Origin: Hymenoscyphus infarciens
Lineage: Eukaryota > Ascomycota > Leotiomycetes > Helotiales > Helotiaceae
Assembly: GCA_001414345.1 (NCBI GenBank)
Contig: LLCB01000545.1
Span: 1-23,799 of the forward strand
Direction of reading: 5' to 3'
DNA length: 23,799 nucleotides
The stretch's first letter is position 1. Every line of letters begins with the position of its first letter. Below are positions 1 through 9,749 of this stretch, in pieces. The notes beneath the pieces are model-generated. The model did not search any database. It worked only from the letters and a program-made list of their open reading frames with translations, and was not told where the DNA came from. Made by a program: the position numbers and the translations under genes.

Positions 1-1016
1 ACTACTCTAGAGATTCGTAGTACTACTACTAAAGTAAAGTATTTTATATTTTAAATAAAGCTTTCTTTATATATAAATATCTATTTATATATAATAAAGC
101 TACTTCTAGTAGTACTACTCTAAGGTTTCGTAGTACTACTACTAAAGTAAAGTATATTAGAACTTAAATATATTTATATATAAAAAGACTACTTCTAGTA
201 GTACTACTCTAGAGTTTCGTAGCACTACTACTAAAGTAAAGTATATTATAACTTAAATAAAGCTTTCTTTATATATAAATATCTATTTATATATAAAAGG
301 CTATTTCTAGTAGTACTACTCTAGAGTTTCGTAGTACTACTACTAAAGTATAGTATATATAACTTAAATAAAGCTTTCTTTATATATAAATATCTATTTA
401 TATATAATAAGGCTATTTCTAGTAGTACTACTCTAGAGTTTCCTAGTACTACTACTAAAGTAAAGTATATTATAACTTAAATAAAGCTTTCTTTATATAT
501 AAATATCTATCTATATAGAATAAGACTATTTCTAGTAGTACTACTCTAGAGTTTCGTAGTACTACTACTAAAGTAAAGTATTTTATATTTTAAATAAAGC
601 CTTCTTTATATATAAATATCTATTTATATATAATAAAGCTACTTCTAGTAGTACTACTCTAAGGTTTCGTAGTACTACTACTAAAGTAAAGTATATTATA
701 ACTTAAATAAAGCTTTCTTTATATATAAATATCTATTTATATATAAAAGGCTATTTCTAGTAGTACTACTCTAGAGTTTCCTAGTACTACTACTAAAGTA
801 AAGTATATTATAACTTAAATAAAGCTTTCTTTATATATAAATATCTATCTATATAGAATAAGACTATTTCTAGTAGTACTACTCTAAAGTTTCGTAGTAC
901 TACTACTAAAGTAAAGTATATTATAACTTAAATAAAGCTTTCTTTATATATAAATATCTATTTATATATAATAAGAGTATTTCTAGTAGTACTATTCTAG
1001 AGTTTCGTAGTACTAC
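1..1016. repeat. 113-bp tandem satellite array (about nine units)
   Basis: The core ACTACTCTAGAG (or a close variant) starts at 1, 114, 203, 315, 427, 540, 653, 765, 878 and 991. Spacing is 112-113 bp except for one 89-bp unit (114-202) that lacks about 24 bp of the AAAGCTTTCTTTATATATAA segment. Each unit has a near-palindromic AGTAGTACTACT block, a TTTCGTAGTACTACTACTAAAG block and an AT-rich spacer with AAAGCTTTCTTT. The array begins outside the window and ends near 1016, where the last unit changes into unique sequence. No frame is coding-like. Satellites of this kind occur in fungal subtelomeres, centromeric regions and accessory chromosomes; which applies here cannot be seen. Confidence 0.95.
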
Positions 1017-1779
1017 TATTTTATCTTTACTATAGAGTATATAAATTATTACTTTACTTAGTAGTTATAGACTATAAATAATTAAATAAAATATATTTAA
1101 TACTAAAAATTATAGGATTTTAAACTTTACCTTTTCTTTTAGGATTTAAATCTACGATTCGTAGTTTTTTTTTTTTTATAAAATTAGAGTACTAAGACGC
1201 TATATAAGCTAAAGAGTAAAAATAAATTTAACTATTAAAATTATTATTACCTTTAAAGCTAACTAAAGTCTAGTAAATAAGTAGAGAGTATATACCTTAA
1301 TTTATTTAGCTAAAAAGAAAGGAAAGTTTTACCTTATCTAGTATTTTATTAGCTTCTAAATATATATAACCTCCCCCTCTCTCTCTTAATATACCTACTA
1401 CTCTATTTTACTAAAATCTATCTAATCTATTATTAGACTCTATATTTCTTCTTACTAATTCTAATAACCTTATAGTAATTATTAAAATAAGATACTTCTA
1501 TATAGTTTAACGCTTTTAAAACATATCTAGCTCTAAATTCTATAGCTTATTCTTATTCTTCTATTAATCTAATATTACTTACCTCTTCTAAGATATAAAG
1601 ATAGATAATTAGTATATTCTTCTTATTCTTAAAAGAGTTTTTAACTTATAAGTACTATAAATAGTCTTAAGAAATATCTAGGTAGTAAAACTATACTCTA
1701 TTTTAAACCTAGATAAGTTAATATTTCTTAAGAAAATTTAGTTAAGTTTATTTAATTTTAAAAGGAAGAATCTTACCTT
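1017..1779. other. Unassigned AT-rich spacer with a small inverted repeat and T-run
   Basis: No gene or known element is recognised. A perfect 6-bp inverted repeat with a one-base loop, CTACGA-T-TCGTAG (1152-1164), is followed directly by a run of 13 T (1165-1177). It looks like a Rho-independent terminator, but in a fungal nuclear setting this is more likely chance or the eroded tail of an old element. A C/T-rich stretch lies at 1372-1386. Confidence 0.5.
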
Positions 1780-2760
1780 TTATATTTACTTCTATTATAC
1801 TACTTACTATTCTTATTAAAGCTTATATTCTTATCTTCGTTCTTATCCTTATTATCGTCTCTACTCTTATTCTCCTTATTCTTATCCTTATTATTCTTAT
1901 TATTATCTTTATTATTCTTATCTTTATTATCCTTATTCTTATTCTTATCTCTATCTAAATCGAAATCCTACTCGTCTTTATTATCTAAAGCTAGTAGCTT
2001 ATTCTTAACCTATATTATAATCCCTCTTATAAGTAATTAGGTAAATATTTAAAGTATAGTACTAATAGTAAAGCGTTCCTTATTATTATTTATAAGTAGA
2101 GGGCTAGAGTCCCTTTTTATTTCCTCTAATTAAAGAAGCGATTCTATTATTACTATAAATCCCTATTTCGTTTTATTATATAAGTACTTATCTATTATAA
2201 GTATAAAATTATTATAGAAGGTTAAGATAGAAAATATCTTTATCTTAATTATAAGTTATATTTTACTATTATTAAACTTTAAATCCTTAGTAGGTTTCTT
2301 ATAGCTCTTAAATATATAAAAAATATAAGAGATATAGAAGTATTCTATAACTAATTTACTTATAAGTTCTTATTATATAATAATATTTATCTCCTTTTAT
2401 CTATACTTCTTTTATAAACCTATACTTATTTTATTAATATCTTAATTAAGAGTTATTTTATTAGTAGTAAATTCTATTTTAATATTAAAGCTATATAGCT
2501 TTATAGTAATATTCTTTAAGCTATATTAGAAAAACCCTTTACTAAGATTAAATTTAAATACTTAAATATTATTAAGCTAGTATAGATTATAACTACTTAT
2601 TATCCTCTTTTATAGATTTATAACTAGCTTTCTAGCTTTAGTAATTAAGTATTTAACTATAACTATATCTAGGTTAGTAAGTATTTAATCCTAAGTCTAT
2701 TTTATAATATATAGTCTTAATAGAAAATACTAGTAGAAATTTATTTTACTTAATATTAGA
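1780..2760 (-). pseudogene. Fossil ORF, unknown product, Asn/Asp/Lys-rich C-terminal part
   Basis: On the minus strand one frame stays open for about 300 codons if TAA/TAG are read as former Gln/Trp. It runs through stretches such as KSYKKPTKDLKFNNSK and ends in a low-complexity tract of Lys, Asn and Asp (minus strand of 1800-1960, built from TTATTC/TTATCC-like hexamers). The other minus frames have clearly more stops. RIP turns GAT/GAC into AAT/AAC, so the Asn-rich tract may have been an acidic tail. The family is not recognised. No start codon can be chosen because ATG has been destroyed. It lies back to back with the plus-strand fossil frame starting near 3042. Strand and limits are tentative. 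Confidence 0.3.
1800..1960. repeat. Low-complexity TTATTC/TTATCC-type tract
   Basis: The plus strand is an imperfect run of 6-mers of the type CTTATT, CTTATC and CTTTAT, so it is nearly G-free. The minus strand reads as a Lys/Asn/Asp-rich segment of the fossil ORF that covers it. It could be a coding microsatellite that was in frame before decay. Confidence 0.7.
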
Positions 2761-3041
2761 GATTAAAGAGCCTTTCTAAGGTTTTTAAGAAGTAGTATAA
2801 ATTACTTATATTAATTCTATATTACCTTCTTAACTTTCTTATCTACTACTCTAGCTTTTACTACTTCCTTTTACTCTTTTACCTTTTACTTCTTATTTAT
2901 TATATAAAACTTTTTAAGAAATATCTTATAGTTACTTAGAAATCCTATAAAATATATTTTATTATTTATCTTCTCTATAGTTACTAATATATATTATAAA
3001 GTCTTAACTAAGTTATTAGACTATCTATAATATATACTAAG

Positions 3042-3425
3042 AAGGTAAGATCGTCTAATAGAGAGAGGATTATAGAAGTAAGAATATAAAAACTACTAAA
3101 AGATAATAAGATTAAGAATATAGAAGTAAGGTTATAAATAGAGAGTAATAGTAGAGAAGTTAAGTATAAAGTAAGTAACGTTATAGATAAAGGCTATAGT
3201 TAGAAACTACTAAGAAGGTTTTTATATTCGAGTTTAGTATAAGTAGGTGTAGATAGAGACTACTAAGTAGGAATTAAAGAGGTCTATTATATTAGCTTTT
3301 ATAAAATATAATAAGAAAAATAGCTTAAACTTACAATTAATATACCTTTAGTAGGTTAGAGATTATTTATAATTCTAGATATAGAGGATATCTAGGTAGA
3401 ATATTTATATAAGTATAAAGATATT
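3042..3425 (+). pseudogene. Fossil ORF, 5' part, interrupted by the gypsy element
   Basis: From 3042 the plus frame reads as a charged coding-like segment with few stops, all TAA/TAG; fragments are REVKYKVSNVIDKGYS and GIKEVYYISFYKI, and it ends in EYLYKYKDI. The frame reaches the gypsy insertion point at 3425. If the gypsy element and one copy of the ATATT duplication are skipped, the same frame goes on at 8428. The family is not recognised. The segment may extend left of 3042. The reading depends on treating TAA/TAG as RIP-altered Gln or Trp codons. Confidence 0.35.
3421..3425. repeat. Target-site duplication ATATT (left copy, gypsy)
   Basis: ATATT directly before the left LTR matches ATATT directly after the right LTR (8423-8427). 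A 5-bp duplication is usual for Ty3/gypsy integration and fixes the LTR edges. Confidence 0.85.
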
Positions 3426-3921
3426 TATAATAGTATACTATTCTGGATTATTATATAATAGCTAGATTATTATATAATAGCACTATTCTAAATTATTAGC
3501 ATTCGTAAAACTGCCGATACCTCTAAGTAGTGCTAATATCTCTAATACCTCTAGAGCTAAGATTACGAATAACCGATACTTATATAAGCGAAGTACCGAA
3601 GGTATTAATATCCGACATTTATATATAGAAGAGATTAAGGTTTAGATATTATATATTTAGCTTTCTAAAGAATTAGAGGTTATATATTTAGCTTTTCAGC
3701 TCTTATTATTTAGTATTAGCTATATTAGGCAGGGCTTAGTTATTATAGTTATTAGAACTTAGAAGCTTCTAACCTTCTTATATATAGACGTTTATATTCA
3801 GTATAGTAGAGAGATAGTTATTATTTTCTTCTATATTAAAGTCTAGTATCTATATACGTTATTCTACTATATATACTCCTATATACCTCTACTATAGTTA
3901 TATATATTTTATACTATTATA
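3426..3921 (+). repeat. Left (5') LTR of the gypsy element
   Basis: This 496-bp LTR starts TATAATAGTA and ends TACTATTATA. Reversing RIP at the ends gives TGTAATAGTA...TACTATTACA, a 10-bp perfect terminal inverted repeat with the canonical TG...CA. It aligns to the right LTR at a constant offset of 4,501 with no gaps. I count about 35 differences, all C/T or G/A. Confidence 0.95.
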
Positions 3922-4259
3922 TAAAAATAATAACTCTTCTTTACTAGTAATAGCCTTAATAATATCTCTTTTCAAGCTTATCGCTACTCCTTATTTAGAA
4001 GTCGATTTACACTCGATTTAGAATATTACAACGATATTCTTATATAGCTAGGTAATTAGAGACTATCTAGATAGCTAGTAATAGTAGAGTTTATTATTTA
4101 TATAAATAGCTAGTATAAATCGTGTTTTAGTATACGTTAAAGGATTAGAATATACTAAGTATTTCTTAAGAGTTCTAATAACCCTAGATTTAGTAAATAA
4201 GCTAACTTATAATAGTTATTTAGAAGGCTTCTAAATCTAATCCTACCCCTCTCTCTCTC

Positions 4260-5220
4260 TAATTTAATATTAAATATATTAGAATCTAGAGTAACCTCTA
4301 GTCTCTTTTAAGCTCTACTTCTAAGTATAGAGCGCCTTCTTAGAGAACAAAGTTAAGCTCTTACTAAAAGGTCTCTAACTCGGTACTATACTCCTAAGAA
4401 TAGTAAGAAACCTAAGAATAATAAAGGTAAAGGCTTAGTGCCTAGAAGCTAGAGAGATTAATAGAACTTCTCTAATATAGACGAGATACGGAGTATAATC
4501 TAAGCTATAGAGGCTAAGAATTAAGAAAAAGAATAGAGAATTTTAGAGTAAGATAATCGAATCGTCTAATTATCAGACCTAGTATAGCAAATTAGTCTCT
4601 TTAGATAGGATAGAAGAGTTATATAGAAGAAAGTTTTATAGAATTTAAAAGTCGCTTTTTAAGTATAGTAATACTTAGAGAAGTATCTAAGTAAGATAAG
4701 TTCTACTATATATAGGATAAGCTTACGTCTTAGCTTTAAACCTAATTAGTTAATAGTAAGAGATACTAGAATATTAACTTTAATAAGATAGTAAGAGACC
4801 TATTATTTATAGATAAGGAATAGTGTTATAATACTAAGTTATATATAACTAGTATAATAAGTACTAAAAAACCTATTATAATAAGCTTATTATACTAAAA
4901 GCCTAACACTAACTAAACCTTATCTAGTTCCTTAATAAAACCCTTACTACTCTTATATAGACTTTATACTACTTCTTAAAAAACTTCTTAATCTCTTAGA
5001 CCCTCTTCTACTAGTAAAAGATTAAAGACTTTATTTATAGACTAACTCTCTACTAGTATAAAGTACTATAATTATAGGAAACCTAGGTATATTAAGCCTA
5101 ACTATTCTAATCTACTTAGTATTAATAAGATAGAGAAGGATAATTAACCTAAGAAAGAACAACTACTTAAAGAGTACTCTAACTTTAACCTAAGTTAGGA
5201 GGAAAACGAAGAAGCTTAAG
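4260..5220 (+). pseudogene. Gypsy Gag remnant (coiled-coil segment and CCHC zinc knuckle)
   Basis: Gag forms the particle and its zinc knuckle binds RNA. From 4390 the plus frame reads PKNSKKPKNNKGKG and then a Glu/Gln/Lys-rich stretch, EAKNQEKEQRILEQDNRI with TAA/TAG taken as Gln, typical of the coiled coil in fungal gypsy Gag. At 5064-5105 the sequence YYNYRKPRYIKPNY matches CYNCGKPGHIKPNC, with every Cys and the His turned to Tyr and Gly to Arg, as expected of TGC>TAC, CAC>TAC and GGG>AGG. The coiled coil and the knuckle are in different frames (codon starts congruent to 1 and 0 modulo 3), so at least one indel separates them. Start and end are not defined. Confidence 0.75.
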
Positions 5221-5389
5221 TAAAAATACCTTCCTAGGTTTACATAAATATAATCTATCTAGACTTAACCTTTCTAAGCTTATAAGAGGAAAATAGTTTC
5301 TTATAAATACTACTCTTAGTATATAGAGATATAGTATTAAAATATAAGCTTTAGTAGATATAGAAGTAAACAGGTACCTGTTTTTAAAT

Positions 5390-6520
5390 TAACCTCTAGT
5401 CTTATAATTATTAAAAGTAATAGGTTTAAAAATCTAGAAACTACCTTATTTAGTGTCTATTTATAGATATAATAATAGTACTAAAAGCTAGGTAAATTAG
5501 TTTATATAACTATATTTAAACGTAGATAAACGTTATATTTATAACTACTCTTTTATTATCCTAGACCTTAGATAATAAGACCTAATTATTAGTAATAAGT
5601 AGTTAAACTATTTTAAAGTTCTTTTTAACTTTTTAAAGAACTAGATTACTTAGCTAGCTAAATACTCTCTAACTCTCTACTATAGTAAGGAAATTTTACT
5701 TTCTCTTTCTAGCTAGAACTAGAAACCTTTTTTAAATTACTAGTTAGATATAAACTAAAGAGAATATACTATCTAGTAATAAGAAAGACGTAAAAAGAGT
5801 AGACTTATATATATAGCCGAGTTATTACTTCCTTTTATAATAACACCTTCTAAAATTTTAATATCTAACTTTAGTTTAAAGCCTTTATAAACTACTAGTA
5901 TAGCTTTAAAAGGTTAGACCCTATACTCTTTTATTTATAAGATAAGCGTAAACGTAATATATTATAATATAAAATAGCCTAATTTAGAATTTTATATAAT
6001 AAGCCTTTATAAGCTGGATTAGGTTATTAATAAGAGATTAGCTTCTCTCTAGAACGACGATAAGATAAGAGCTCTAATATAGGCTCGACTTCTAAAGTGT
6101 TACTTATTCTATAAAGACGTGTTTTTAAAAGTAGCTTCTAATAAGCTTCCTTCTTATTATAAATACGATTATAAGATTACTTTAAATAAGCTACTTTCTA
6201 ACTCCTTTTCGTCTCTATATTAATAGTTAATAGTAGAGCTTAAGGCTATAAAAGAGTATCTTATAAAGAACTTAGATAAGAGGTTTATTATTAATAGTAA
6301 TAGCTCTTTTATCTCTTTTATACTCTTTATTAAAAAGGCTAATAGTAATAAGTTACGGTTCTATATTAATTATAGAAAGCTAAACGCTCTAACCTAAAAC
6401 GATCTCTACTTAATCTCTTATATTAACGAGCTTCTTTCTAGAATAAGAATAGCTAAAATCTTCACTAAATTAGGAATTAGATAAGAATTAGATAAAAGAA
6501 TTAATTTATGAAGCTCTATT
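5390..6520 (+). pseudogene. Gypsy Pol remnant: protease region and truncated reverse transcriptase
   Basis: All recognisable parts share one frame (codon starts congruent to 2 modulo 3). Around 5520-5600 the reading VDKRYIYNYSFIILDLR followed by DLIISNKQLN corresponds to the end of the fungal gypsy protease region (usual form: DLILGRKWL). From 6115 come KLPSYYKYDYKITL, LKAIKEYLIKNLDKRFI, SFILFIKKANSNKLRF, YINYRKLNALT and ISYINELLSRIRIAKIFTKL, which match the conserved start of Ty3 RT up to the TKLD box. The Asp of that box is Gly here. After about 6510 the match stops abruptly: the catalytic YVDD region, RNase H and integrase are not found. The frame stays mostly open beyond the break but into non-RT sequence. 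An internal deletion or replacement is likely. Confidence 0.9.
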
Positions 6521-6599
6521 AATACTCTTTAATTCTAGTTACTCTTAATAAGAAACTTATAATAAAAACCTAAGATAAAACACTAACTAGTAGAAATGT

Positions 6600-7405
6600 T
6601 TAAAATTAATAAAGTAAAGAACTAAGACTAAGTTACTACTGAAATAGAGTCTACTAACCCTTCTTAGGCTATAGCCTCTCTTTTCTCTAACTTATTATCC
6701 TCCTCTCTACTCTCTTAAGCATAAGGAGCCTAAATCGGCTCTTCCTCTACTACCTCCTTCTTATAGAGACGCTTCTTACTTCGACGACCTCTTATAACCG
6801 GCTTTAAGGAGGACGCCTATAAACTCTTTAGATAGGCTTTAAAGAGGACCTAAACCTAGGTTTAGATAGAGGTTCTACTCTCTATAATATAGTATAAGGA
6901 CTATTAAATATTAGTAACTAAAACTGCTCTAATAAGTAAGGGGTACTTATAATAACCTTAGTATAAAGCGCCTAAGTCTTCTCTAAGAGAGTAAACTACA
7001 CCTCTAAACTATTCTTTAGTACCTCTATACTAGTAATAACTAATACCTTATCTAAGACCTTAGTAGCCTTCTTAACCTCTCTCTTCTCCTCTTTACTTAT
7101 AAGCTTACTAAACTCCTTTCTAACAAACTATAGTAACTATCTAAGTTAGAATAGATTTAGTATATATTTAGAATTAAACTTACTAGGATATATATAGCAT
7201 TCTACTCTATATAGTATCTATACTTCTTTAACTTCAGCTTCTTAAAAGCGTATATATAATCTCTATTCTAAGATTTTACCTAGAAGCACTAAACATAGCA
7301 GACTCGGTAAGTAGTCAGAAGCGTACTAGAAGAACATAGAAGAGGTATTTTACTATATTAGATTAGCTCTAAATTAGGTCTAATTAAGGAGAGAAGAACT
7401 TACTT
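6600..7405 (-). pseudogene. Antisense coding-like fossil inside the gypsy element, unknown product
   Basis: Between the RT remnant and the 3' LTR the minus strand reads far better than the plus. From about 7405 down to 6900, one frame (first bases congruent to 2 modulo 3) gives SDYLPSLLCLVLLGKILE, LYIRFQEAEVKEV, CYIYPSKFNSKYILNLF and VRKEFSKLISKEEKREVKKA. Its stops are only TAA/TAG in likely Gln/Trp positions. Around 6830-6660 a neighbouring minus frame gives RGRRSKKRLYKKEVVEEE and ESREEDNKLEKREAIA, so a one-base frameshift may join the two. The segment keeps more CpA/TpG than its surroundings. The family is not recognised. It may be an extra antisense ORF of this gypsy lineage, a captured gene piece, or part of another element that replaced RNase H and integrase. 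Confidence 0.4.
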
Positions 7406-7913
7406 TTATATATATATATAGTATATATATATATTCTAAGAGATAAGTTAGTATATAAGGATATATCTAATTAGAAGGTATTCTTACTATTTATATTATT
7501 TAGATAAAAAGAAAAGAAGAAGAGAAGTTAGAATTAGAGAAAAGTCGCCTATTAATATACTACTTATAATAATAGCTATTACTTTATAATTATTATTTAT
7601 TACTTAATAATTACTATTATAATATATAATAATAGTAAGAATATAACAACTTTATAATAGTATATCACTTTCTACCTACTAGCTAATTATTAGCTTCTCT
7701 TCTATTCGTATTCTATTATTACATAGCATATAATAGTAAATAAAGAGCGATTAGCTCTTAAATAATAATACTACTAGCTACCGACCTCACTCTAACTACT
7801 AGACACTATAATAGTAAGATAAGTTATATTCTTTATAATAAAAAGATAAATAACACTCTAATTAATCTAATACTATACTAATCACTAACTAAAGACTTAA
7901 GATAAGTCTTTTT

Positions 7914-7926
7914 AAAAGAGAGAGAA
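7914..7926 (+). other. Polypurine tract of the gypsy element
   Basis: AAAAGAGAGAGAA, 13 uninterrupted purines, ends exactly at the base before the right LTR. This is where the primer for plus-strand DNA synthesis is expected. It independently supports the LTR edge and the plus orientation. Confidence 0.85.
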
Positions 7927-8422
7927 TATAATAGTATACTATTCTAGATTATTATATAACAGCTAGATTATTATATAATAGCACTATCTTAAATTATTAG
8001 TATTCGTAAAACTACTAATACCCCTAAGTAGTACTAATACCTCTAATACCTCTAGAGCCGAGATTACAAATAACCGATACTTATATAAGCGAAGTACTAA
8101 AGGTATTAATATCCGACATTTATATATAGAAGAGATTAAGATTTAGATGTTATATATTTAGCTTTCTAAAGGATTAAAGGTTATATATTTAGCTTTTTAG
8201 CTCTTATTATTTAGTATTAGCTATATTAAGCAGGGCTCGGTTATTATAGTTATTAGAACTTAGAAGCTTCTAACCTTCTTATATATAGACGTTTATATTC
8301 AGTATAGTAGAGAGACAGTTATTATTTTCTTCTATATCAGAGCCTAGTATCTACATACGTCATTCTACTATACGCACTCCTATATACCTCTACTATAGTT
8401 ATATATATTTCGTACTATTATA
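7927..8422 (+). repeat. Right (3') LTR of the gypsy element
   Basis: 496 bp, gapless match to 3426-3921. It keeps some bases that the left copy has lost (for example CGTACTATTA near its end against TATACTATTA) and has lost others that the left copy keeps, so RIP hit the two copies separately. Confidence 0.95.
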
Positions 8423-8427
8423 ATATT
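8423..8427. repeat. Target-site duplication ATATT (right copy, gypsy)
   Basis: Identical to 3421-3425 and directly adjacent to the right LTR. Confidence 0.85.
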
Positions 8428-8640
8428 TAGTTATAAAGTATAGTAAATAAATAGAAGGTCTTCTAACTTATACTTAGTTATTTAGATATATAAATATAAT
8501 TATACTAAAGTAGCTTATAAGTTCTTACTTATTAGTTAATAGATTTACGAAAGACTTTAAGAGGCTTTTTAGACTTATTCTATATTATAGAAGCTTATAT
8601 AGTATAGTATAGTATAGTTAGTATACCTAGACTATCTACT
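8428..8640 (+). pseudogene. Fossil ORF, 3' part, continuing from 3425
   Basis: Joined to 3425 after removal of the gypsy element, the frame continues through LILSYLDI and LIDLRKTLRGFLDLFYIIEA, with TAA/TAG at positions readable as Trp or Gln. It fades near 8640 in a run of TAGTA repeats (about 8600-8620). The product is not recognised. The continuity of frame across the insertion is suggestive only, since one of three frames would match by chance. Confidence 0.3.
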
Positions 8641-9749
8641 ATATAATATCTATCTTCTTACTATCCTTTCTTTCTTATTTATTAAAATATTAAATTATTT
8701 ACTATATTATACTTTTATCTTCTATTACCTCTTACTTATCTTTACTCTCTCTAGTATATAAGGAATTATTCTAAGAATTTCCTTTAAGTTATATATCTAA
8801 GAAAAGTATAATAATATACTAAAAGATAAAGATAGCTTATATATTAACTCCTTAATAGTATTAGCTTATATTAAGATGTTTTTTTAATAATATAATAACC
8901 TCTCTATACTATATAGTCTTAGAAAAGAAATAGAAAGAACTTCTTACTAGTTAATTTAACTAGAAAACCGAATACTTATTAAACCTACCTTCTATAAGTA
9001 GATAACCTCTATTATTAAATAGTCTCTTAAAAAGAGGTTCTACTATATCCTTCTCTCTTAGTTATATTAAAGCTAGAGTAATTTTCTATAGTTAGATTTA
9101 GCTAGTAGAACCTATCTTACTCTCCTTACTTAATTATACTTCTTCTATAGTTATATTTTACTAGTAAAACGCCTCTCTCCTCTTATATTTAATTATATCT
9201 CTTCTACTATTATATTTCGCTAGTAGAGCCCTCTATTTAATTATACTAGTATAATTCTCTTATAATTTAGATTATCTAGAATAACTCTTCTTATTTAAAT
9301 ATATAAGTAGATAGTTAGACCTTATTAACTATAATTTTACTAGTATATTATTATTTAGCCTATTCTTACTAGTATATATCTACTTAATATCTACCTTACT
9401 ATAGACGTTATTCTCTTAGCTATTCGAGTTTAGTTATTAAGCTACTCTAGTATAAATAGAGTCTAAAAACTAAAAAATAGTATAGAAAGAGTAAGCTAGA
9501 AGTAAGTTTAGAGAGACGGTTTTAGATAAGAATAGGATTTAAAGTGTTTTTAAATTAGTAGATACTCTAGATAGAGATAGTATAGAGACGTAAAGAAGTT
9601 TTTTCCTTTATATAGAAGTAGAGAATTAAACCTATAGTTACTAGAAGTAGTAGGATTTATAAGCTTATCTAGTAAGAGTAGGAGGTTTTAAAGCGTCTAG
9701 TCTAGAAGAACTATAAAAGCTATATATATTAACTTTATTCCTCTCTTCT
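8641..9749. other. Unassigned AT-rich stretch
   Basis: No gene or element is recognised here, apart from three 59-bp tandem units at 9084-9250. The purine-rich stretch at about 9470-9620 is weakly coding-like but gives no convincing long frame. Confidence 0.5.
9084..9250. repeat. 59-bp tandem repeat, about 2.8 units
   Basis: Units begin at 9084, 9143 and 9202 and share TTCTATAGTTA(G/T)ATTT...(G/A)CTAGTAGAACC-like and TATTTAATTATA-like blocks. The third unit is shorter. The period is not a multiple of three, so it does not support a coding role unless indels are involved. Confidence 0.65.

Larger units (their letters stand above)
3426..8422 (+). mobile_element. RIP-degraded Ty3/gypsy LTR retrotransposon, internally deleted (4,997 bp)
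   Basis: Two 496-bp direct LTRs bound the element and a 5-bp ATATT duplication flanks it. The interior carries, in plus orientation, a Gag-like segment with a zinc knuckle, a protease-region motif, and the first part of a reverse transcriptase. A polypurine tract abuts the right LTR and confirms orientation. Autonomous fungal gypsy elements with this layout usually carry RT, RNase H and integrase over 2.5 kb or more downstream of protease. Here only about 1.4 kb follows the RT remnant and neither RNase H nor integrase is recognisable. The LTR differences are all transitions. The element is certainly inactive: many in-frame TAA/TAG and loss of zinc-knuckle Cys/His residues. Confidence 0.95.

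Noticed and set aside
1..1016. Regularly spaced repeats resembling a CRISPR array
   Set aside because: The whole 113-bp unit is repeated, including the part that would be the spacer. It is a tandem satellite in eukaryotic-type DNA.
1152..1177. Hairpin followed by a T-run as an intrinsic terminator
   Set aside because: The stem is only 6 bp, no gene leads into it, and the setting is fungal nuclear DNA where such terminators are not used.
6594..6610. ATG at 6596 and other scattered ATGs as starts of small genes
   Set aside because: Each is followed within a few codons by TAA/TAG. ATG has survived only by chance and marks no start.
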